This document shows, piece by piece, positions 34,465 to 43,332 of a DNA stretch of 50,489 nt. Position 1 is the first letter of the stretch. The number at the start of each line of letters is the position of its first letter. Origin of the DNA: Candidatus Rokubacteria bacterium 13_1_40CM_69_27 (GTDB lineage Bacteria > Methylomirabilota > Methylomirabilia > Rokubacteriales > CSP1-6). The translations under genes were made by a program, and so were the position numbers. The notes under the pieces are model-generated. The model saw only the letters and a program-made list of their open reading frames with translations, searched no databases and was not told where the DNA came from. The DNA is taken from assembly GCA_001917535.1 (NCBI GenBank), contig MNEF01000065.1, forward strand, positions 41,523 through 92,011, in the 5' to 3' direction.

Positions 34465-36837
34465 GTGCCCTCGGCTCACGGCGCTCGGTTTGTGATCGCG
34501 GTCGTCGTCTTGCTCACGCTGACCGGGCCCTCCCAAATCTTCGCCAACGTGCCCGACTTCACTGGAGTCGACGAGGCGGCGCGCGACGCCGTGGCGTCGG
34601 GCGAGATTCCGGGAGTGGTGGTGCTGGTGGGGCGCGGCGACGAGACGCTGTACCACCGCGCCTGGGGCTGGCGCACCCTCGTCCCCACGCCGGTGCCCAT
34701 GACGATCGACACGATCTTCGACATCGCGTCGCTGACGAAGCCGCTGGGGACGACCATCGCCGTCATGGCGCTCGTCGATCGCGGCGCCCTCAAGCTCGAC
34801 GCGCCGCTCGGGAGCTATCTCCGCGAGTTCCGCGGCCGGCCGTTCGAGCAGGTGACGATCCATCGGATCCTCACACACAGTGCGGGCTTTCCCGCGCTGC
34901 CCCCCAACGGGACCCTCAACGGCGGGTTTCCGGCGGCCGCCCGGGCGCTCGCGCAGCGGCCGCTCGACTATCCGCCCGGCACCGGCTTCCAGTACAGCGA
35001 CACGGGCTTCATCCTGCTCGGCGAAGTGGTGCGCCGCGTGAGCGGCGAGCCCCTCGACCGCTATCTCGAGCGCATCCTCGTCCGCCCACTGGGGCTCCGC
35101 GACACCACGTTTCGGCCCAGCGGGGTGATGCGGGCGCGGGTGGCCCCGACCGAGTTCCAGAACGGCGCGCTGCTCCAGGGCCAGGTCCACGACCCGCGCG
35201 CTCGCCTGCTCGGCGGCGTCGCCGGCCACGCCGGCATGTTCTCGACGACGGACGACCTGGCCCGCATCTGCCGGATGCTCCTCGACGGTGGGGAACTCGA
35301 CGGCCGGCGAGTGCTGCGGGACTCCACCGTCCGGACGATGTGGGCGCGCGCGCCTGACGTCGACGGTGCCCGCGCACTCGGCTGGGACATGTCCTCGTCG
35401 TTTTCTCGCGCGATGGCGCCGTTCTTTCCGCCGGAATCGGTCGGGCACACCGGTTTCACCGGCACCGCGGTGTGGATCGACCCGCCCACCCGGACCTACA
35501 TGATCGTGCTGACCAACCGCGTGCATCCGAGCGGGGGCGGCGCCGCCCGCATCCGCGAACTCCGGATACGGGTGGCGGCGGCGGTCGGCGCCGCACTGTT
35601 CCTGCCGCCGTCCCTGCCTGTTTCGGTGGCCAGCGCCACCGGGCCGGCCGCCGACGAAGGCGACACCGGCGACGGTACCCTGCCGATGCTCCCATCCCGC
35701 GCCGCCGGTGTCGTGCGGACCGGGCTTGACGTCCTCGTCGCCCAGAACTTCGCCCCGTTTCAGGGTCACGCGGTCGGGCTCATCACCAACCAGACGGGGA
35801 TCGACGCGCGGGGTCGGCGGGCCATCGACCTGTTCGCGTCGGCGCCGGGCGCGCGCCTGGTGGCGATCTTCTCGCCGGAGCACGGCCTCACGGGCGACGC
35901 GACCACGGAGGTGCCGCACGGGCGGGACGCGCTGACGGGAGTCCCGATCTGGAGCCTGTACGGCCCCGCCCGCCGCCCGACGCCCGAGATGCTCCGGGGC
36001 GTCAGCGTGCTGGTCTTCGACATCCAGGATATCGGCGTGCGGTACTACACTTACCTCACGACGCTCGTGTACGTGATGGAAGAGGCGGGACGGCGGGGCA
36101 TCCCGGTCGTCGTGCTCGACCGGCCCAACCCGATCACCGGTCGTATCGTCGAGGGGCCGGTGATGGATCCCGATCTCCGGTCGTTCACCGCCCCCCATGA
36201 GTTGCCGGTGCGCACCGGCCTCACGATCGGCGAGTTCGCGCGGATGGTGGCCGCCGAGCGCAAGCTGCCCGTCTCGCTCACCGTGGTGCCCGTGGCCGGC
36301 TGGGAGCGATCGCGGTGGTACGACGAGACGGGGCTGCCGTGGGTGAACCCGTCCCCGAACATCCGCTCGGTGACGGAGGCGCTCCTCTACTCCGGGATCG
36401 GGCTGCTGGAGGGGACCAATCTCTCGGTCGGGCGGGGAACGGACACGCCGTTCGAGCTGGTGGGAGCGCCCTGGATCGACCCCCACGCGCTCGCGGACGC
36501 CCTGAACGCCCAGCGTCTGCCGGGCGTCCGCTTCGAGCCAGTGATGTTCACGCCCACCGACGACAACTACGCGCGCGTCACCTGCTGGGGCGTGCGGCTC
36601 GCCGTCACCGATCGCGCGGCGGTTCGGCCCGTGACCGTCGCCTTCGCGGTGGCCGGCGCGCTACGGACTCAGCATCGCGACCAGTTCAGGCCGGAAAACA
36701 TCCAGCTTCTCCTGGTCCATCGGCCGACGATGTGGGCCTTCCTCAGGAGCGAACCGCTGGACCGGTTGGTGGGCTGGGCGGAGATGGAGCGCGCGAGCTT
36801 CTTGAATCGGCGGGCATCGTATCTCATCTACCCGTAG
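34465..36837 (+). CDS. Exported beta-lactamase-fold hydrolase fused to NamZ (DUF1343)
   Basis: 790 residues: a signal peptide (VIAVVVLLTLTGPSQIFA), a serine beta-lactamase/AmiE-like domain ~30-390 with SLTK (Ser89, Lys92), YSDT, and HTGFTG as the third motif, then a DUF1343/NamZ domain ~415-790 with GLITNQTG, FSPEHGL (Glu472-His473), FDIQDIGVRYYTY and LDRPNPI. In Bacillus and Bacteroides NamZ is an exo-beta-N-acetylmuramidase, and the AmiE amidase encoded nearby has the beta-lactamase fold. The fusion thus joins two steps of peptidoglycan-fragment scavenging. Both active-site sets look intact. Expected location is periplasmic or extracellular. Confidence 0.9.
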   Translation: MPSAHGARFVIAVVVLLTLTGPSQIFANVPDFTGVDEAARDAVASGEIPGVVVLVGRGDETLYHRAWGWRTLVPTPVPMTIDTIFDIASLTKPLGTTIAVMALVDRGALKLDAPLGSYLREFRGRPFEQVTIHRILTHSAGFPALPPNGTLNGGFPAAARALAQRPLDYPPGTGFQYSDTGFILLGEVVRRVSGEPLDRYLERILVRPLGLRDTTFRPSGVMRARVAPTEFQNGALLQGQVHDPRARLLGGVAGHAGMFSTTDDLARICRMLLDGGELDGRRVLRDSTVRTMWARAPDVDGARALGWDMSSSFSRAMAPFFPPESVGHTGFTGTAVWIDPPTRTYMIVLTNRVHPSGGGAARIRELRIRVAAAVGAALFLPPSLPVSVASATGPAADEGDTGDGTLPMLPSRAAGVVRTGLDVLVAQNFAPFQGHAVGLITNQTGIDARGRRAIDLFASAPGARLVAIFSPEHGLTGDATTEVPHGRDALTGVPIWSLYGPARRPTPEMLRGVSVLVFDIQDIGVRYYTYLTTLVYVMEEAGRRGIPVVVLDRPNPITGRIVEGPVMDPDLRSFTAPHELPVRTGLTIGEFARMVAAERKLPVSLTVVPVAGWERSRWYDETGLPWVNPSPNIRSVTEALLYSGIGLLEGTNLSVGRGTDTPFELVGAPWIDPHALADALNAQRLPGVRFEPVMFTPTDDNYARVTCWGVRLAVTDRAAVRPVTVAFAVAGALRTQHRDQFRPENIQLLLVHRPTMWAFLRSEPLDRLVGWAEMERASFLNRRASYLIYP

Positions 36838-36850
36838 CCTCCTTCGACCT

Positions 36851-36866
36851 CGCGCCGGGGGGCGCG
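36851..36866. terminator. Short hairpin between convergent genes
   Basis: CGCGCC (36851-36856) pairs with GGCGCG (36861-36866) around GGGG, between the end of the NamZ fusion and the end of the convergent deacetylase. There is no T-run. A possible weak bidirectional terminator. Confidence 0.35.
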
Positions 36867-37820
36867 CTAGCGTTCAATGATGCGGAGGGTGCGGGGCAGG
36901 GGGGTGCGGAGGCGCTCGCGCCACTTCCCGGGAACCGTCACCGCTGCCGGATCGCCGTCGCTCACGAAGCGCTCGTCCGGGTTGCGGTCGAAGTGCGCCA
37001 GCCAGTAGGCCAGGTCCCGCTCGATGGCCTGGATGCGGGGCAGCCGGACCGGGTCGAACGCGCGCGAGAACGGCGAAGGCGCCGCGCCGCCGGCGACCAT
37101 CAGGATTGCGTCGTGGCGGTAGGTGGCGCCCTTGGCGGTGCCGCGCAGCGCCCAGCCAACCTCCGGGGGATAGACGCCGTACGGCAGCGCGAGCGTGCGC
37201 GGGCGGTAGTCGGGAACGTGGCGCTGGATCCACACCTGCGCCTCGGCGATCTGGGCGCGCACCGTGGCCTCCTCGTACTTGCCCAGGTTCGCGTGCCAGA
37301 GCGTGTGGTTGCCGATCTCGTAGCCTTGCCGGACGAGGTACTGCAGCTTGCGCCCCTCGTGCTCCGGCTGATCGAACAGCCGGTTCGGGCGGCTGGCCCC
37401 GGGCAGGACGAAGAACGTGGCCGCGCGCCCGAAGTCCGGGCGCTCCCGGAGGAACGATTCCAAAATGCCGACCCCCGACTTCGGGTCGATCTCGAGGGTG
37501 CCGTTGCGCTCGAGGTAGCGGAACTGGCCTGGCGAGGAGTCGTCGAAGGTCAGCACCACCGGCGTCATGCCGGCGGGGAGCGTGATGCGGCCGTCGAGCA
37601 GGTCGTTGAGGGCGAGCAGACGGTAGCCCCGGGCGTACAGCGTCTCCAGATCCCGGCGGAAGTTCTCGGGGGTGCGGGTCCAGCGCTCTTCGGGGTAATC
37701 GATCTTGTGGTACTCGAGGATCATGATGCGGCCCAGCTCGTTGGGCGGCAGCGACTGGGCCAGGGCGGGGGCGGCGAGAGCGGTGGCGAGCAGCCAGGTG
37801 ACGGCGAGGAGGCGGATCAC
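36867..37820 (-). CDS. Exported polysaccharide deacetylase
   Basis: A 317-residue NodB-homology protein. It starts with a signal peptide (LLAVTWLLATALAAPALAQ), then ILEYHKID, VVLTFDDSS (Asp-Asp catalytic and metal motif) and IGNHTLWHANLG (metal His pair), with TLALPYGVYP as the arginine/proline motif region. Such enzymes remove N-acetyl groups from cell-wall or extracellular glycans. Start GTG 37820 overlaps the TGA of the upstream DUF4015 gene (GTGA), so the two are coupled. The pairing suggests joint processing of an exopolysaccharide or peptidoglycan-derived glycan. Confidence 0.9.
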   Translation of the reverse strand: MIRLLAVTWLLATALAAPALAQSLPPNELGRIMILEYHKIDYPEERWTRTPENFRRDLETLYARGYRLLALNDLLDGRITLPAGMTPVVLTFDDSSPGQFRYLERNGTLEIDPKSGVGILESFLRERPDFGRAATFFVLPGASRPNRLFDQPEHEGRKLQYLVRQGYEIGNHTLWHANLGKYEEATVRAQIAEAQVWIQRHVPDYRPRTLALPYGVYPPEVGWALRGTAKGATYRHDAILMVAGGAAPSPFSRAFDPVRLPRIQAIERDLAYWLAHFDRNPDERFVSDGDPAAVTVPGKWRERLRTPLPRTLRIIER

Positions 37821-39238
37821 TTGGCGGCGAGCGATCCTTTCGGGCGCAGCGCCGCCCCGGTGTAGTCGTTGCGGGGGTTCCACAGCATCCAGCCCAGCGC
37901 CCCCGCGTCGTCGGCGCCCTGGATCTGGGCGCGGATCTCGGCCGGACCGAAGACGCGGCGGTCGAAGGCGTAGTCCTTGAAGTCCTGCAGCCACGGCCGC
38001 ACCTGGGCCCCGCTGGCGCGCTTGCGGATGAGCTTCACGCTCTCGTAGACGATCTCGTACGGGTGATCGACGGGATTGCGGTAGCCCGGGATCCCCAGGT
38101 GGTAGCCCGACGGATAGACCATGGGGCAGATGTAGTCGAGGTGTGGCGCTAGCTCCTCGATCCGCTGCCCGATGTCCGTGTCGTTCTCGTTGAAGGCGGT
38201 GTAACCGAAGATGTCGGCGGCGACGAACACGCCCAGGGCGCCCAGCTCCCGCCGGGCGCGCTCCAGGAACGCGACGACCGTCGGTAGTCGCGTCGCGCGG
38301 GTGTTGGGCTTCGAGTACTGCGCCGCCGAGATCCGGCCGTCAGTCGGGAAGCGGACGTAATCGAACTGGATCTCGTCGAACCCCTTGCGCGCCGCTTCCT
38401 TGGCGATGGCGAGGTTGTAGCTCCAGGCCTCCTCCTGGAAGGGGTCGACCCAGGCGAGCTTCTCATTGTCGACCCACGGGCGGCCGGTGCGCGCGTCGAC
38501 GATCGCGAGATCGGGGCGGTGATTGGCCAGGACGTTGTCTTTGAACGTCACCACGCGGGCGATCGTATAGATGCCGCGCGCCTTGAGATCGGCGATCATG
38601 CCGTCGAAGTCCTTGATGATCACCGGGCCCTGGGCACCGGCCGCCCGCGCCGCCTCCACCTCCGTCCGGTAGGGAATCCAGCCGCGGTCACCCTTGATGT
38701 CGATGACGACGGCGTTGAGCTCCGTTCGCGCCAGGAGCTCGAGCACGCGCCCGCGGATGCCGCGGTCGGCCACGCCGTAGTAGGTGAGGTAGGCCGCCTT
38801 GACCATCTGTGGCTTCAGCACCACCTCGATCGACCCGTGGGTGGGCTGAACCGTTACCCGCCCGTAGCCGGGGAGCTTGACCACCAGCGGCGTGTCCGGC
38901 GGCGGCGCCTCGAGCGCGAACGTGCCCTCGGCGTCTACCCGGATCTCCTTGCCGGCGGCCACCACCGAGGCGTCGGTGAGCGGCTTGCGCTCAACGTCCA
39001 TGACCCGGCCGATGACGCGCGCCGGCCACGTGAGGACAGGGCGCGGCGCTTCGACGCGCCCCGTCATCAGGCTCCACGCCGCTTCCTTGGACGGTAGGGT
39101 CCTTGCCCGGAGGGAGGCGGGGAGGAGCAGCCCGTAACCGAAGACAATGGCGACCGTCAACAGGAGGAGTGCGTAGCCGCCATCGAGAAGATGGCGGCGG
39201 GCGGACTGCGTGGGGACTTCGTTCATTCCTTCGGTCAT
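37817..39238 (-). CDS. DUF4015 putative glycoside hydrolase with N-terminal anchor
   Basis: 473 residues from ATG 39238 (39226 is an alternative): one N-terminal TM helix (GYALLLLTVAIVFGYGLLL), a carboxypeptidase-regulatory-like beta domain ~65-135 (VIGRVMDVERKPLTDASV), then a DUF4015 TIM barrel: KAAYLTYYGVAD, AVVIDIKGDRGWIPY, FDEIQFDYVRFPTDG, FVAADIFGYTAF, DYICPMVYPSGYH and WMLWNPRNDYTG. The family is related to glycoside hydrolases acting on extracellular polysaccharide. It is anchored on the outer face of the cytoplasmic membrane and coupled to the deacetylase downstream. The divergent promoter region 39239-39309 is AT-rich compared with the surroundings. Confidence 0.88.
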   Translation of the reverse strand: MTEGMNEVPTQSARRHLLDGGYALLLLTVAIVFGYGLLLPASLRARTLPSKEAAWSLMTGRVEAPRPVLTWPARVIGRVMDVERKPLTDASVVAAGKEIRVDAEGTFALEAPPPDTPLVVKLPGYGRVTVQPTHGSIEVVLKPQMVKAAYLTYYGVADRGIRGRVLELLARTELNAVVIDIKGDRGWIPYRTEVEAARAAGAQGPVIIKDFDGMIADLKARGIYTIARVVTFKDNVLANHRPDLAIVDARTGRPWVDNEKLAWVDPFQEEAWSYNLAIAKEAARKGFDEIQFDYVRFPTDGRISAAQYSKPNTRATRLPTVVAFLERARRELGALGVFVAADIFGYTAFNENDTDIGQRIEELAPHLDYICPMVYPSGYHLGIPGYRNPVDHPYEIVYESVKLIRKRASGAQVRPWLQDFKDYAFDRRVFGPAEIRAQIQGADDAGALGWMLWNPRNDYTGAALRPKGSLAAK

Positions 39239-39297
39239 GACAGTAGCGAAGTGATGTATCCGATCCAAGAAAAATACTATCAATATCCTGAATTCAG

Positions 39298-39303
39298 TAC
39301 AAT
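39298..39303 (+). promoter_or_regulatory. -10-like box TACAAT before the alpha/beta hydrolase
   Basis: TACAAT ends 6 nt before GTG 39310, with no Shine-Dalgarno sequence, a leaderless arrangement. On the opposite strand TTGATA and GATACAT in the same 71-nt AT-rich gap could serve the DUF4015 gene. Confidence 0.45.
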
Positions 39304-39309
39304 CGCGCG

Positions 39310-40155
39310 GTGACAAAATTACAATTTGGCTGTGAGTCGGCCCGGAGCCGCACGCTGAGCGTGGACGGCCTCCAATTGCACCTGCTGGAGTGGGGCGCGC
39401 CCGGTCGGCCGGCGATCTGTTTCCTGCACGGGGGCTCCGCCCACGCCCATTGGTTCGACTATGTCGCTCCCGCGTTCGCCGATCGCTTTCATGTCGTAGC
39501 TCTCGATCAGCGCGGCCACGGCGAGAGCGACTGGCCGAATCCCCCCGCGTACGGCACCGAGCAGTTCGCCGGCGACCTGCGGGGCGTGCTGGACGCGCTG
39601 GACTGGCCGCGCGCGGTCGTCGCGGGGCACTCGATGGGCGGCCACAACGCCATGGCGTTCGCGGCCTGGCACCCGGAGCGGGTGCGGGCGCTGGTGGTCA
39701 TCGATTCGCGGCCGTCGATCCCCGAGGAGCGCCTGAATCGCCTGCGCCAGCGCGGCCACCGGGTGCTCCGTCTCCATCAGACACTCGGGGAGGCGCTGGC
39801 CACGTTCCGCCTGCTTCCCCGCGAGACCGTCGCCGAGTCCGCGCTGCTCGCGCATCTGGCCCGCGCGGGCGTCGTCCGGCGCCCCGGCGGGTGGACGTAC
39901 CGGTTCGACCCCGACTGCAATCGGCTACGCCGGCCCGCCGACACGTGGGCGCTGCTCGGGCGCATCAGTGCGCCGACGCTGATCGTGCGGGGAGAATGGA
40001 GCCCGATCCTGCCGCCCGAGCTGGCCGAGCGGATACGGGCGGCGATCCCGCGCGCCACACTCGTGGGGATTCCGGGCACGTATCATCACCTCGTGCTCGA
40101 CGCCCCCCGGGCGTTCGTCGAGGTGCTCGGCGGGTTCCTGGCCTCGCTGGGCTGA
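39310..40155 (+). CDS. Alpha/beta hydrolase
   Basis: 281 residues with the alpha/beta hydrolase plan: ICFLHGGSAHAHWFD oxyanion loop, DQRGHGESDWP, nucleophile elbow AGHSMGGH (Ser108), a cap domain rich in Arg/Leu, the acid region VRGEWSPILP, and a C-terminal TYHHLVLDAP His (259/260). The substrate is not predictable; the family includes esterases, dehalogenases and C-C hydrolases. GTG 39310 sits directly after a TACAAT box. It is convergent with ubiE and separated from it by 9 nt. Confidence 0.9.
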   Translation: MTKLQFGCESARSRTLSVDGLQLHLLEWGAPGRPAICFLHGGSAHAHWFDYVAPAFADRFHVVALDQRGHGESDWPNPPAYGTEQFAGDLRGVLDALDWPRAVVAGHSMGGHNAMAFAAWHPERVRALVVIDSRPSIPEERLNRLRQRGHRVLRLHQTLGEALATFRLLPRETVAESALLAHLARAGVVRRPGGWTYRFDPDCNRLRRPADTWALLGRISAPTLIVRGEWSPILPPELAERIRAAIPRATLVGIPGTYHHLVLDAPRAFVEVLGGFLASLG

Positions 40156-40164
40156 CCGGCGCGC

Positions 40165-40857
40165 CTACGCGATGCCGATGTGGAGGGCGACCGTCCCCAG
40201 CCCCAGGGTGCGATACGTGACGGCGCGCAGACCGGCCTGGGCCATCATCCGCGCCAGCTCGGCCGGCGTGACGAAGCGATCGACCGACTGCGGCAGGTAC
40301 GTGTAGGCCTGGCGGTCGCCGGCGACGAGTGCGCCGATAGCGGGAACGACGCGGTGGAAGTAGAAGCCGAAGAGCGTGCCCCAGAGGGGGATCGCCGGCC
40401 GCACGATGTCGAGGGCGACGACCCGTCCGCCCGGCAGCGTCACCCGCCGCATCTCCTCCAGGCCCCGCCCCAGATGGTCCAGGTTGCGCAGGAGAAACGC
40501 CGAGCTGACGCAGGCGAACGTCTTGTCGGCGAAGGGCAGGGCCAGCGCGTCGGCGGCGACCAAGAGGATGCGCGTTGGGCGCTGCGCGCTGAGCTTGAGG
40601 CGGGCCTGGTGGAGCATCCCTTCGGAGAAGTCGGCGCCGACCACCAGACGCTCTGGGCGCCGGTCATGGATGGCCAGCGCCAGGTCCCCCGTGCCCGTCG
40701 CCAGGTCGAGCACGGGGCCCGGCGGCGCGGCGGCCACCACCCGGGCCACCCGGCGGCGCCAGGCGTGGTGGCGTCCGGCGGTCATGAGGGAGTTCATGAG
40801 GTCATAGCGGCCGGCGATACGCGTGAACATCATGCGGACCTCGCCCGCTTTGCTCAC
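40165..40857 (-). CDS. ubiE: Demethylmenaquinone/ubiquinone C-methyltransferase (UbiE/MenG)
   Basis: A 230-residue SAM-dependent methyltransferase that methylates the quinone ring. Family marks are FTRIAGRYDLMNSLMTAG near the N terminus, motif I VLDLATGTGDLAL, DFSEGML, ALALPFADKTFACVSSAFLLRN, and GFYFHRVVPAIGALVAGDRQAYTYLPQSVDRF, which is highly characteristic of UbiE/MenG. With ubiA and ubiD next door it forms a quinone-biosynthesis cluster; menaquinone or ubiquinone cannot be decided here. The start is GTG 40857; an ATG at 40833 is an alternative. Separated from ubiA by a repeat-rich 141-nt gap. Confidence 0.93.
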   Translation of the reverse strand: MSKAGEVRMMFTRIAGRYDLMNSLMTAGRHHAWRRRVARVVAAAPPGPVLDLATGTGDLALAIHDRRPERLVVGADFSEGMLHQARLKLSAQRPTRILLVAADALALPFADKTFACVSSAFLLRNLDHLGRGLEEMRRVTLPGGRVVALDIVRPAIPLWGTLFGFYFHRVVPAIGALVAGDRQAYTYLPQSVDRFVTPAELARMMAQAGLRAVTYRTLGLGTVALHIGIA

Positions 40858-40861
40858 GGCT

Positions 40862-40999
40862 CGGCTCGCACGACTGGCCCCAGGCTCGCCTCGGACGCGC
40901 GCCGCCAGCGGCGCGGGCGTCCTGCGGCTCGCACGACCGGGATCATCGGCTCGCCTCGCCCGGCGGGGCCCCCGCCCCGCGACGGGCGGCGGCTCGCAC
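40862..40999. repeat. Imperfect ~64-bp tandem repeat between ubiA and ubiE
   Basis: CGGCTCGCACGAC occurs at 40862 and 40925, and CGGCTCGCAC at 40990; GGCTCGCCTCG occurs at 40883 and 40948. That is about 2.1 units of 63-65 bp, with GC-rich hairpins between (for example GCGCCGC/GCGGCGC). The last copy contains the ubiA stop codon. It may modulate transcription between the two genes. Confidence 0.65.
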
Positions 41000-41859
41000 T
41001 ACCGCCACAGTCCGGCGATGACGGCGATGAGGGCGATCACCGCGATGTAGCCGTTGACGTTGAAGAACGCGATGTTCAGTCGCGAGAGATCGTGGGGGCG
41101 CACCAGCGCGTGCTCATAGGCGAGGAGCGCCACGATGACGAGCCAGCCGACCCAATAGAGCGGGCCGAGGCCGGTCATCCAGCCGAGCGCGGCGAGAGCC
41201 ACCGCCGTCAGCGCGTGATTGAGGCGCGCCATGGCCAGCGCCGCGGCGATGCCGAAGCGCGCGGGCACGGAGTGAAGCCCGTGGGCGCGGTCGAAGTCGA
41301 CGTCCTGGCAGGCGTAGATCAGGTCGAAGCCAGCGATCCACACGGTCAGCGCGAACCACAGCGCGAGCGCCGGCGGATCGAAGCGCCCGGTGACGGCGAT
41401 CCAGCCCCCGCCGGCGGCGATGCCATCGGTGAAGCCCAGGATCCAGTGGGACGTCCACGTGACGTACTTCGTGTAGGAGTAGCCGACGAGGAACACGAGC
41501 GCCAGCGGCGCCAGCGCCAGGCAGAGGGGGTTCAGCATCCCGGCGGCGACCACCATGAGGGCGGCGCCGGCCGCCGCCAGCGCCGTCAGCTCCCAGGCGC
41601 GTAGCAGGCCGCGCGGCAGGTGGCGTCCCGCGGTGCGCGGGTTGAGCGCGTCGATGAACCGGTCGATGACTCGATTGGTGGCCATCGCGCATGTGCGCCC
41701 GCCCGCCATCGCCACCGTGACCCAGACGACGGTCCACCAGCCGGGCCAGCCTCGCGCGGCCAGCACCATCGCGATGTAGGCGAAGGGCAGCGCGAAGACC
41801 GTGTGCTCGAACTTGATCGCGTCGAGGACGTGCGCGACCTTCGTGCCGGCCAGGCTCAG
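40999..41859 (-). CDS. ubiA: UbiA-type prenyltransferase (4-hydroxybenzoate polyprenyltransferase)
   Basis: A 286-residue integral membrane enzyme that attaches the polyprenyl tail to 4-hydroxybenzoate or a related acceptor. The N-terminal FEHTVFALPFAYI, the first Asp-rich motif NRVIDRFIDALNPRTAGRHL, and the second, YACQDVDFDRAHGLHSVP, are diagnostic; eight to nine TM helices are visible. There is no ATG, GTG or TTG before the conserved start. CTG 41857-41859 overlaps the ubiD TGA (CTGA) and has AAGGA about 9 nt upstream, so I use it. The next ATG would remove the conserved FEHT segment. Confidence 0.9.
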   Translation of the reverse strand: MSLAGTKVAHVLDAIKFEHTVFALPFAYIAMVLAARGWPGWWTVVWVTVAMAGGRTCAMATNRVIDRFIDALNPRTAGRHLPRGLLRAWELTALAAAGAALMVVAAGMLNPLCLALAPLALVFLVGYSYTKYVTWTSHWILGFTDGIAAGGGWIAVTGRFDPPALALWFALTVWIAGFDLIYACQDVDFDRAHGLHSVPARFGIAAALAMARLNHALTAVALAALGWMTGLGPLYWVGWLVIVALLAYEHALVRPHDLSRLNIAFFNVNGYIAVIALIAVIAGLWR

Positions 41860-43313
41860 AACCCGTAGTCCTTCCAGCGGCGCATCACCTGCTCGCGGAT
41901 TTCCTCGCTCATCACGATCTCGTCCGGCCACGGCTGGACGATGTCGTCGAGGGGCCCCTTTTCGGTGGCGTCGACCCCCAGCTTGCCACCGTAGCGGTGG
42001 CGCAGCGCCGCATGATCGAGGTCGTCCATGGGCCCCTCGAGGATCATGAGGTCGCGCCGGGGGTCGATGTTGCCGGTGGCGCGCCAGGCGACCTCGGAAA
42101 GATCGTGGACGTTCACGTGATCGCTGACGACGACGATCGTCTTGGCCAGGGCCATCAGCCCCATCCCCCACAGCGCCATCATCACCTTGCGGGCGTGGCC
42201 CGGATAGCGCTTCTTGATCGAGACGATCACCAGATTGTGGAAGACGCCCTCGGCCGGCATGTTCAGATCGACGACCTCGGGCAGCATCATCTTGATGATC
42301 GGCAGGAACAGCCGCTCGGTGGCCTTGCCGAGCCAGTAGTCCTCCTGCGGGGGGCGGCCGACGATCGTCGTCGGATAGAGGGGGCGCCCGCGTCGCGTGA
42401 CGGCGGTGAGATGGAAGACCGGATACTCGCGCGCCAGCGAGTAGTAGCCGGTGTGATCGCCGAACGGCCCTTCCCGGCGTCGCTCGCTCGGGTCCACGTA
42501 GCCTTCCAGCACGATCTCGGCCTGGGCGGGGACCTCGAGGTCGACCGTGCGGCACCGCACCAGCTCGACGCCGCTGGCCCGCAGCCAGCCAGCGAAGACC
42601 ACCTCGTCGAGCCCGGGCGGCAGCGGCGCCGACGCCGCGTAGATCAGCGCCGGATCGCCACCGAGGGCGATGGCGACCTCCATGCGCGCCGCTCCCGAGG
42701 CCTCTTCGGCGCGCCGGTGGTGTTCCGCCGAGCCCTTGTGGGTCTGCCAGTGCATGCCGAGCGTGCGGTCGTCGAAGACTTGCAAGCGGTACATACCCAC
42801 GTTGCGCGCGCCCGTGACGGGATCGCGCGTGAACACGCACGGCAGCGTGATGAAGCGCCCGGCGTCGCCGGGCCAACAGCGGAGCACGGGAATCGTCGCC
42901 AGCGAGGGGCTGGCCGTCTCCACCACCTCCTGGCAGGGCGCGTCGGTGACTCGTCGAGGCGCCGCCTTGACGACGTCGATCAGGGTTCCCAGCTTGCGTA
43001 ACCGCTCGGCGAAGGTGCCCGGCAGTCGGAGGTCGAGGAGCTTGGCGGCGCGCTCACCCAGCTCGTCCAGCCGCTCGAGCCCGAGCGCCCAGGCCATCCG
43101 CTCGGCCGACCCGAATGCGTTGACGAGCACGGGCATGTCGAACCCCTCGACTCGCTCGAACAGCAGCGCCACGTTCCGGTCAGAGGGTCCCTTGGAGACG
43201 CGGTCGGTGATCTCCGTGATCTCGAGATCGGGCGAGACCGGGACGGTGACCCGATGCAGGCGGCCGTGCTGGTCGAGGTGGTCGACGAACTCGCGCAGGT
43301 CGCGCCAGGCCAT
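41856..43313 (-). CDS. ubiD: UbiD family prenylated-FMN decarboxylase
   Basis: 485 residues matching UbiD: DLREFVDHLDQHGRLHRV at the N terminus, GMYRLQVFDDRTLGMHWQ, the cofactor and active-site region EIVLEGYVDPSERRREGPFGDHTGYYS, TIVGRPPQEDYWLGKATE, and RYPGHARKVMMALWGMG. It decarboxylates the polyprenyl-hydroxybenzoate in quinone biosynthesis using prenylated FMN. The prenyltransferase UbiX that makes this cofactor is not in the window. Its TGA overlaps the ubiA start; upstream, 19 nt separate it from the permease gene on the same strand, so a permease-ubiD-ubiA transcript is likely. Confidence 0.95.
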   Translation of the reverse strand: MAWRDLREFVDHLDQHGRLHRVTVPVSPDLEITEITDRVSKGPSDRNVALLFERVEGFDMPVLVNAFGSAERMAWALGLERLDELGERAAKLLDLRLPGTFAERLRKLGTLIDVVKAAPRRVTDAPCQEVVETASPSLATIPVLRCWPGDAGRFITLPCVFTRDPVTGARNVGMYRLQVFDDRTLGMHWQTHKGSAEHHRRAEEASGAARMEVAIALGGDPALIYAASAPLPPGLDEVVFAGWLRASGVELVRCRTVDLEVPAQAEIVLEGYVDPSERRREGPFGDHTGYYSLAREYPVFHLTAVTRRGRPLYPTTIVGRPPQEDYWLGKATERLFLPIIKMMLPEVVDLNMPAEGVFHNLVIVSIKKRYPGHARKVMMALWGMGLMALAKTIVVVSDHVNVHDLSEVAWRATGNIDPRRDLMILEGPMDDLDHAALRHRYGGKLGVDATEKGPLDDIVQPWPDEIVMSEEIREQVMRRWKDYGF

Positions 43314-43332
43314 GGCTCAGCGATTCACGCGC

